Source: Planctomycetaceae bacterium (GTDB lineage Bacteria; Planctomycetota; Planctomycetia; Pirellulales; Thermoguttaceae). From it: a stretch of DNA of 11,092 nt. The number at the start of each line of letters is the position of its first letter. The first letter of the stretch is position 1. A model generated the notes under the pieces. The model was not told where the DNA came from, did not search any database, and saw only the letters and a list, made by a program, of their open reading frames with translations. The stretch spans positions 1 through 11,092 of the forward strand of contig JAITQV010000201.1 in NCBI GenBank assembly GCA_031288765.1, in the 5' to 3' direction. The translations under genes and the position numbers were made by a program. Of this stretch, positions 1 through 5,236 are shown piece by piece.

Positions 1-1
1 A

Positions 2-295
2 ACTCACTCTTTGGTCATTGTGCCAACAAATAAAGTAATTGCTCCGATCACTATTCCTGTCTATTGTTATCGTAGTAAGAAAGAATTAGACTCTCCACCT
101 TCGATTAAAACTCAAGTAATTCATCTTGGTATGGTTCAGGTTAACGAATCCCCAGAAGTTTGGGTTTATGGTGACCCAGATTTGATTGGAATTATCAAAG
201 AGGTGGGTACCTCTAAAAATTCGATAAAATTATTTGTAAGTCCTTATTTTTCAATAGCAAAAATTTGTAAAACTGAATTTTTAGAGGTGCCCTAA
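2..295 (+). CDS. Partial hypothetical protein, 3' end only
   Basis: The frame is open from the window edge and ends with TAA at 293-295. The first internal start is TTG at 11, but the frame continues upstream, so the true start is probably outside the window. About 97 codons are visible. The product looks soluble, with alternating hydrophobic and charged stretches (for example VWVYGDPDLIGIIKEV), and shows no signal peptide, membrane segment or catalytic motif that I recognise. An ATG overlaps its stop codon (TAATG at 293-297), as in a translationally coupled pair, but that second frame is cut short by a TGA. Coding status is plausible rather than proven. Function unknown. Confidence 0.35.
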   Translation, partial: THSLVIVPTNKVIAPITIPVYCYRSKKELDSPPSIKTQVIHLGMVQVNESPEVWVYGDPDLIGIIKEVGTSKNSIKLFVSPYFSIAKICKTEFLEVP

Positions 296-366
296 TGAAA
301 ACATGTTATTACTGAAAACAAAAGACTGAATATACTTTGAACGGTAGGAAATTACCTCTTTTTTAA
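295..366 (+). pseudogene. Stop-interrupted mini-ORF coupled to the preceding gene
   Basis: ATG at 295-297 overlaps the upstream TAA. It reads MKTCYY, then TGA at 313-315, then continues in frame as KQKTEYTLNGRKLPLF to TAA at 364-366. If the TGA were a Cys codon the start would read MKTCYYC, like the first half of a small zinc-ribbon protein such as those paired with toxins. The second CxxC of such a ribbon is absent. I read this as a decayed remnant of a second gene in a two-gene unit. The resemblance is weak and the stretch is very short, so chance is a real alternative. Confidence 0.2.
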
Positions 367-421
367 TAGAAATATCTAAAAAAAATTAGTTTTGCTGTTA
401 AAAACAAGAGGTAATTTCCTA
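345..421. repeat. Perfect 16-bp inverted repeat, long-loop hairpin
   Basis: The left arm TAGGAAATTACCTCTT (345-360) is exactly complementary to AAGAGGTAATTTCCTA (406-421). The arms can be extended inward imperfectly through the flanking T-run and A-run. The loop is about 45 nt and AT-rich. It lies just after the partial gene, so it could act as a transcription terminator, or be the ends of a very small non-autonomous element. No target-site duplication is evident. Confidence 0.5.
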
Positions 422-794
422 ATGCTGCTGTAATGGCTTAAGTTTTTTTATAGTTTGGACTTAGGTATAATTCAATTAATATCCCCCAATGACCAAACCG
501 AGAAAATATTACAAAAAAGGTAACTATCTATTTAAATTTTTAAATATCCTATTTTAACAACTTATATCCTATTTTAACAATGATCTGAAAACTTGGGTAA
601 AATCAACAGATTACAAAGACAAGAAATCTGCAATTATGATTTTTTTATTTTTGTACCTCACAATTTCAGATTTAAATAGACAGTTATAAAAAAAAGTATA
701 AGAAAAAATAAAAAGTCAAAATAACAACATAACTCCTTGATATAAAAGAAATTATAATAATACTACAAATAATACAGTAGCATTAAATCTTAAC
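422..794. other. AT-rich intergenic region with a short tandem repeat
   Basis: No convincing gene is seen here on either strand. The only structure noted is a 17-nt direct repeat ATATCCTATTTTAACAA at 544-560 and 564-580, with a 20-nt period. Two copies are too few to call an iteron or origin. The rest is low-complexity A/T sequence. Confidence 0.5.
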
Positions 795-1102
795 CCCGCA
801 AGGGGTGTGATGTGCATAACCGTAGGTGGAGCGAAGCGCAACCGCCGGATCGGAATTTCCTAAGGTAGGCAACCGCTCGCCGTAGCGGTTGCGTCGGCGT
901 CAGCCGACCGTCATGTTGGATGTTTTGGTTGCCTATCGGCAAGCGACTTTTCGGCGAAAGGTCGCCTACCTTATGAATTGTTAATCGTAAAATAGGCGAG
1001 CGATTACCTACCTTGTGTATTTTTAACCGCAAAATCGGCGAATCTGATCCGGCGGTTGCGCTGCGCTTCACCGCCGGTTATGCACATCTCGCCCCTTGCA
1101 GG
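795..1102. mobile_element. MITE/REP-like element with ~60-bp terminal inverted repeats
   Basis: The outer 60 nt (795-854) and the reverse complement of 1043-1102 agree at about 52 of 60 positions. They share the cores GCAAGGGG, GATGTGCATAACCG and GCGCAACCGCCGGATC. The interior holds further imperfect palindromes, such as CAACCGCTCGCCGTAGCGGTTG, and a 42-nt direct repeat beginning CCTACCTT at 965 and 1007. The element is clearly richer in GC than its surroundings. Open frames across it give repetitive peptides (SPILRLKIHKVG repeated) with no sign of selection, so I do not call a protein. It fits a non-autonomous miniature element or an expanded REP/BIME cluster. No clear target-site duplication is visible, so mobility is inferred from the terminal repeats only. 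Confidence 0.65.
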
Positions 1103-1224
1103 ATTTTGAGGCAATCGTTGGGCTGAAAGCCCTAGTTTCATGGCAAATGACTGAAGAGATGCCCAAATTGTATTATTTCGCAGCAATTTTGGGCGAATTT
1201 GCATCTTTTTGAAGCATTCGGACG

Positions 1225-1259
1225 TGCAAAATGCAAAAAATGTCGTGCGACATTTTGCA
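1225..1259. repeat. Nested inverted repeat with two alternative pairings
   Basis: TGCAAAATG (1225-1233) pairs perfectly with CATTTTGCA (1251-1259). Alternatively, TGTCGTGCGACA at 1241-1252 forms a shorter palindrome that can join the same right arm. The two foldings are mutually exclusive in part. Their position between the MITE-like element and cas13b would allow a terminator, an attenuator or an operator, and the sequence cannot tell these apart. Confidence 0.4.
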
Positions 1260-1513
1260 ATATTTTAGGAATTTTTTTGTGATTTTTTGAGATTTTTTAT
1301 GATTTTGGGAGTTCATAATGCAAACGGCTAACCGGTTTCAGAGCGGTTGTTTACCGGAAAAACATAAAACCGTTAAAATCTTAATGATTAATTTGTCCGG
1401 CAGCAAAAAAATATTCGTTTATTGATGTTGACGAGTATTTTTCGCTTTAACCACTACCCAAACAAGAAATATTTGATAGACTATTCGTTTTCACATTTTT
1501 GACCCTTTTCACT

Positions 1514-1519
1514 AAGGAG
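1514..1519 (+). promoter_or_regulatory. Shine-Dalgarno site of cas13b
   Basis: AAGGAG lies 10 nt before ATG at 1530 and 7 nt before an in-frame TTG at 1527. I prefer the ATG. The choice changes the protein by only one residue. The context ACTAAGGAGAA is the same type of leader that many spacers in the downstream array are complementary to. Confidence 0.75.
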
Positions 1520-1529
1520 AATACTTTTG

Positions 1530-4500
1530 ATGAACATTACGACCAAACAAGATAAACCTTTCTGGGCAATGCACTTCAGTATGGCGGTAAACAATCTTCT
1601 TACTGTTGTACGATACCTTGACAAAAAGTTTGCCAATGATATTGCGGCGGAAAATCCTGAGGCTGTACTTGATACCGGTAATGAAACGGTTGCATACGGT
1701 TTTGCGGACGACGATGAGATACCAATTGAGGCGATGCCGTTTTTCAAGGAATTAAAACGCACCGACGAAAACGCAAACCTTGTCCTGCAAACAAAAATCG
1801 TTGAAAATATTCTTAAACATTTTCCCTTTTTGCAGGAAATCAAAAAATACCGCGAAGCCGCACGCAAAAACAACGCCGGCGACACCGCAGACAAAAAGAG
1901 GATTCCGCAAAAACCGATGAATCCGGCAGATTTTGCAACTCTTTTCCTCTATTACGCCGAACTTCTCATTAAAAAACGGAACGAATACACGCATGTCGAT
2001 TATCGTGCCGAACCGTTGAATTTCCGCGAAAAAGATAGAAATCTGTTAAATCTTGAACGGATAATTGAGTTTAACCGGCGAACCATTAAAGAACGATTCT
2101 ACAAGGAGGGGGGGAACAAAGATACGGATATCCTTCTTTCCCCCTTAACGCCGAAAATTGTGAAGAACAAAGCATCGGTCAATAACCCCAATTATCTTTG
2201 TCAACAAGGATTCTTCAACGAAACAAAAAACGATCTTAGTATTGCGGGTTTGGCGTTTTTTGTTGCGCAGTTTTTGGAACCCAAGTACATTAATCAAATG
2301 ATACAAGGGTTGAATTTTCAGGAAAGAGATAAACAAGTTCTCATTCGGGCGTTTTCGATTACGCATATTGTTCTTCCGCGAACACGGTTTGAAACGGACA
2401 GTGAACTCTCGCCGCAAACTATCGGAATGGATGTTCTCAATGAGTTACACAAATGTCCCGATGAACTCTTTGATATGCTCTCACCGGAAAATCAGAACGT
2501 ATTCAGGATTCCCAACCAAGAAACGCAGGACGAAATATTGTTGAAACGTTTTGATAAAGACCGCGCCGCAACACTTATGTTACGGTATCTGGACGTGCGG
2601 AAAAAATTCAAATCATTGCGGTTTCACATTTACACGGGAACATTCTTCAATGCGGATTACAAAAAATTCCGAACACTTGACGGGACAACTATCGAACACC
2701 GCCGTTTATCAAAACGAATTTATTGTTTCGACCGGTTACAGGACGCACAAAAAAAATATCATGAAGAACGGCAAAAAACGGAACAAAATCAAGATACTTT
2801 ATATTGGTTTCCCGAAATCGGTCTTAAACCGAATATGACGGAATATCGTACCGATATGCTGCCGAAATACGCAATCGAAAAACGGAACGAAATCGGTTTG
2901 ACGTTACAGCCGAAGAGCGAACCTTCATTTACGCAGCGCAGCGATAAATATAACCGTATTATGTTTAGCAATCCGCAGCCTGATTGTTGGCTGTCGCTTT
3001 ACGAATTGCCGGTGATAACGTTTCTTGCCGTTCACGGTAAGACCGATGCGGTTGAACATCGTATCAGCGAGTTTTATGACAATTGGCATAAACTCAGCCA
3101 AGCAATTGCCGCCGGTCAGCAGGTTAAGATGGACGAAGTCGCCGCTGTTTATCATCTGAACTTTGATAATTTGCCGAACAATATTAAAACGTTTATTAAA
3201 GACGGCAAGGTGCAATCGCCCATTGATAAAACAAAAAAGGAAGCCCAAAACGCCTTGCAAAAAATGATAGAAAAAACGCAACGCCAAATCGATAACTTCA
3301 GCAAGGAACAGGATATGATTTACAATCGCGGCGGATTCAAACAAGGAAAAAAATCAAAACAGCCGCGTTTCAAAGCCGGTAATATGGCTCTGTTTATTGC
3401 CCGCGATGTTGTTAAATTACAAAAACCCGACGACAATGCGAAAACCGTTCATAAAGGAAAAATCACATCGGTGAATTTTCAAATTTTACAAAAATCATTG
3501 GCGTTGTTTGAACATCGCAAGGATTCGCTCAAAGAGATATTTACGCAAGCCGGTTTGATAAACAATCCTGAGTTTGTCGAGAAACTTTTGACCGGTGATA
3601 TGGTTTCGATTGACCGGTTTTTTGAAAATTATCTCAGAGGTAAAATCAACTTCCTTAAAAAATTTCTTAACACTCCCGAAGAGTGTTATGTTTTGCGGCG
3701 CCGTTTTGCCCGCAACCACAAAAAAAATGAAGTCGGTTATATTACGAAGTGGGCGAAACAACGGGAAATTCAGAAAGACCCGGTTAATTTGCCGCGCGGA
3801 TTGTTTACGGATATTGTTGTTGCGCTTTTGAAGGAGAAATTTCCGAATAAGGAATTGCCGCCGTGTACGAAAAAATTCGGAACACATAACGCAACATTTT
3901 TGATTCAGAAGTTTCATGAATGGACCGGCGATGATGCGCAATGGTTTTATAAAGTTGATCGGGATGCAAACAGCCCAACGCTTAAACGATTGGCGCGTTT
4001 TCTTGAATTGAAAAAACAGAATAAACCGAACAATATTGGTTTTCCCGCAGATGTCCAAAAACGGCTTTATGACCTTTGGCAAAAAAATCCGACTTTAACC
4101 ACATTAAATTTAATTGCACAAGAATACGCGAAAAATTCAGCCGGCGGAAAAAATGACAAAAATTATAATGTCAGGAAAGATTACGCGGAGAATACAACAA
4201 AGTTGTCCCATATTGTTTCGTCTTTTGACACTATTGAGCGGACGCTTCGGCATATCCGTTTGCAAGACATTACCTTGTTCTATGCAATGTTGGAAATGCT
4301 GGAAATGGAGAACCTGCAAGGTGTACAATTACGGAAAATCCAAAAGGGAAAATTTCTGTTAAATGAAACGGAACCGGATTTGAAATGGCAATTCCATATT
4401 CCAAGCCGACCATTGTCGCCGCAGGAAAAGGAGAAAAATAAAAAGAAAAAAAATAACGATCAAAAATTTACGTTACCGAATGATTTAACATTCTCGTTGG

Positions 4501-5051
4501 TCGGCAAAATGAAAATCAAAAACTTCGGTAATTTCCGGCGGCTTATCAATGATATTCGTTTACCGTCGTTATTACGGGTTATGAAAACATTGGGAATTGT
4601 TTCGCATGATTCCGTTAACAATTATTATTCCGCCGACTATAATGTTATTGAATCGGAATTTGATAAATACGACAGAGGACGTAAAACTGTTTTTGAGGTA
4701 GTTCATGAACTCGAAAGATTGGCAATTCAAAAACACAAGTTATTGCAGAAAAATGACGACAAGCAGATTAATTCTTTTCAGGATATGTTGCGGATTCCTG
4801 ATGCGGAAAAGCAGGTGTTGATGGTGTATCGAAATGCGTTTTTGCATCACGAATATCCTGAGTTTGTATATTTTCCCCGTAACAATGAATCGCAGGAAAG
4901 TATTGAACAGGGAAAAGCCCGTTTTGCAGAGGAATGGAAACATTTGACGAAAAAAATATCTTCGGGCGGTTCTTTAACGGAACATATTATTGCCCGTGCC
5001 AAAGAATGTTTCCAACAGGCAATCTACGCAGAAAAACGCAACTATAAATAA
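1530..5051 (+). CDS. cas13b: Cas13b, type VI-B CRISPR RNA-guided RNase
   Basis: This is the 1173-aa single effector of a type VI-B system. The family binds a crRNA, processes it, and cleaves complementary RNA with a composite site made of two HEPN domains, followed by collateral RNA cleavage. Seen here: an N-terminal helical segment FWAMHFSMAVNNLLTVVRYL; HEPN motif 1 RNEYTH at residues 150-155; an LPRGLF motif at about 754-759, as I recall from Cas13b proteins; and HEPN motif 2 RNAFLH at 1101-1106 in the context YRNAFLHHEYPEF, close to the C-terminus. The length and the placement of both motifs match Cas13b (about 1100-1200 aa) and not Cas13a or Cas13d. The many Lys/Arg residues suit RNA binding. 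Both catalytic Arg/His pairs are intact, so the enzyme is probably active. The array follows 164 nt downstream in the same direction. No Csx27 or Csx28 accessory gene and no adaptation gene is in the window. Confidence 0.96.
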   Translation: MNITTKQDKPFWAMHFSMAVNNLLTVVRYLDKKFANDIAAENPEAVLDTGNETVAYGFADDDEIPIEAMPFFKELKRTDENANLVLQTKIVENILKHFPFLQEIKKYREAARKNNAGDTADKKRIPQKPMNPADFATLFLYYAELLIKKRNEYTHVDYRAEPLNFREKDRNLLNLERIIEFNRRTIKERFYKEGGNKDTDILLSPLTPKIVKNKASVNNPNYLCQQGFFNETKNDLSIAGLAFFVAQFLEPKYINQMIQGLNFQERDKQVLIRAFSITHIVLPRTRFETDSELSPQTIGMDVLNELHKCPDELFDMLSPENQNVFRIPNQETQDEILLKRFDKDRAATLMLRYLDVRKKFKSLRFHIYTGTFFNADYKKFRTLDGTTIEHRRLSKRIYCFDRLQDAQKKYHEERQKTEQNQDTLYWFPEIGLKPNMTEYRTDMLPKYAIEKRNEIGLTLQPKSEPSFTQRSDKYNRIMFSNPQPDCWLSLYELPVITFLAVHGKTDAVEHRISEFYDNWHKLSQAIAAGQQVKMDEVAAVYHLNFDNLPNNIKTFIKDGKVQSPIDKTKKEAQNALQKMIEKTQRQIDNFSKEQDMIYNRGGFKQGKKSKQPRFKAGNMALFIARDVVKLQKPDDNAKTVHKGKITSVNFQILQKSLALFEHRKDSLKEIFTQAGLINNPEFVEKLLTGDMVSIDRFFENYLRGKINFLKKFLNTPEECYVLRRRFARNHKKNEVGYITKWAKQREIQKDPVNLPRGLFTDIVVALLKEKFPNKELPPCTKKFGTHNATFLIQKFHEWTGDDAQWFYKVDRDANSPTLKRLARFLELKKQNKPNNIGFPADVQKRLYDLWQKNPTLTTLNLIAQEYAKNSAGGKNDKNYNVRKDYAENTTKLSHIVSSFDTIERTLRHIRLQDITLFYAMLEMLEMENLQGVQLRKIQKGKFLLNETEPDLKWQFHIPSRPLSPQEKEKNKKKKNNDQKFTLPNDLTFSLVGKMKIKNFGNFRRLINDIRLPSLLRVMKTLGIVSHDSVNNYYSADYNVIESEFDKYDRGRKTVFEVVHELERLAIQKHKLLQKNDDKQINSFQDMLRIPDAEKQVLMVYRNAFLHHEYPEFVYFPRNNESQESIEQGKARFAEEWKHLTKKISSGGSLTEHIIARAKECFQQAIYAEKRNYK

Positions 5052-5092
5052 AATATTCCATTACGAAAAGCACAACAGCGTATTGGGAACGG

Positions 5093-5129
5093 TTTCCGTC
5101 AAATTTATTGTTATTTAAATTGACGGAAA
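5093..5129. repeat. Hairpin just downstream of cas13b
   Basis: TTTCCGTCAA (5093-5102) pairs perfectly with TTGACGGAAA (5120-5129), and the stem extends further after one mismatch. There is no T-run after it, so it is not a typical intrinsic terminator. It could protect the cas13b mRNA 3' end, mark a processing site between cas13b and the array, or bind a regulator. Confidence 0.5.
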
Positions 5130-5140
5130 GGATGTTAAAA

Positions 5141-5236
5141 ATGTACTCAATTCCCGATTTTTTCTTTGGGGAATTGTTTTTAGATTATTATAAAGAAAAT
5201 AATTACGCAGCGAATGTTTCAGAATCTTCCGTTTTT
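5141..5236 (+). CDS. Possible 31-aa leader peptide reading into repeat 1
   Basis: ATG at 5141 follows a GGAAAGGA purine run (5125-5132) at a spacing of 8 nt. The frame gives MYSIPDFFFGELFLDYYKEN, then NYAANVSESSVF, and ends at a TAG inside the first CRISPR repeat. Its last eight codons, counting the stop, lie in that repeat. The composition is aromatic and hydrophobic and resembles a real peptide, but a chance ORF is quite possible at this length. It overlaps the terminator-like hairpin at 5148-5181. If it is translated, ribosomes would enter the array and could affect terminator formation, as in attenuation. No homologue is recognised. Confidence 0.25.
5148..5181 (+). terminator. Rho-independent terminator-like hairpin before the array
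   Basis: CAATTCCC (5148-5155) pairs with GGGAATTG (5169-5176) around a 13-nt loop, and TTTTT follows at 5177-5181. This fits an intrinsic terminator that would end cas13b transcription and separate the gene from the array. Only 34 nt then remain before repeat 1. They hold TATTATAAA-like AT-rich sequence that might serve as a -10 region, but no clear -35 is seen. Confidence 0.55.

Larger units (their letters stand above)
1103..1526. other. Intergenic region upstream of cas13b
   Basis: No gene is supported here. It contains a GGGCTGAAAGCCC mini-hairpin (1119-1131), a stem-loop cluster at 1225-1259, and a T-rich imperfect tandem repeat of GATTTTTT-type units at about 1269-1308. A TTGACG at 1428-1433 resembles a -35 box, but there is no good -10 hexamer at the right spacing, so I do not claim a promoter. 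The cas13b promoter must lie in this region or upstream. Confidence 0.5.

Noticed and set aside
313..315. UGA recoding as selenocysteine or Trp/Cys in the MKTCYY-TGA-K frame
   Set aside because: The extended product is only about 23 codons and lacks a second metal-binding pair. The TGA at 10702 is in an already broken transposase. The membrane protein gene appears to stop at TGA normally.
790..1204. Two minus-strand open frames with repeated SPILRL-IHKVG peptides
   Set aside because: They arise from the repetitive, palindromic element at 795-1102 and show no domain.
1335..1344. GTTTCAGAGC upstream of cas13b as an orphan CRISPR repeat or anti-repeat
   Set aside because: Only the first 8-9 bases match the repeat, the rest does not align, and type VI-B needs no tracrRNA.
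1428..1456. TTGACG-type -35 as the cas13b promoter
   Set aside because: No acceptable -10 hexamer at 16-18 nt; too weak to annotate.
3495..4082. Long minus-strand open frame opposite cas13b (195 codons)
   Set aside because: It lies fully within cas13b, has no recognisable motif, and is a shadow of its codon use. The same holds for the other frames opposite cas13b and the membrane protein.
5052..5215. A csx27/csx28-like accessory gene between cas13b and the array
   Set aside because: The gap is only 164 nt and holds no frame long enough for either protein.
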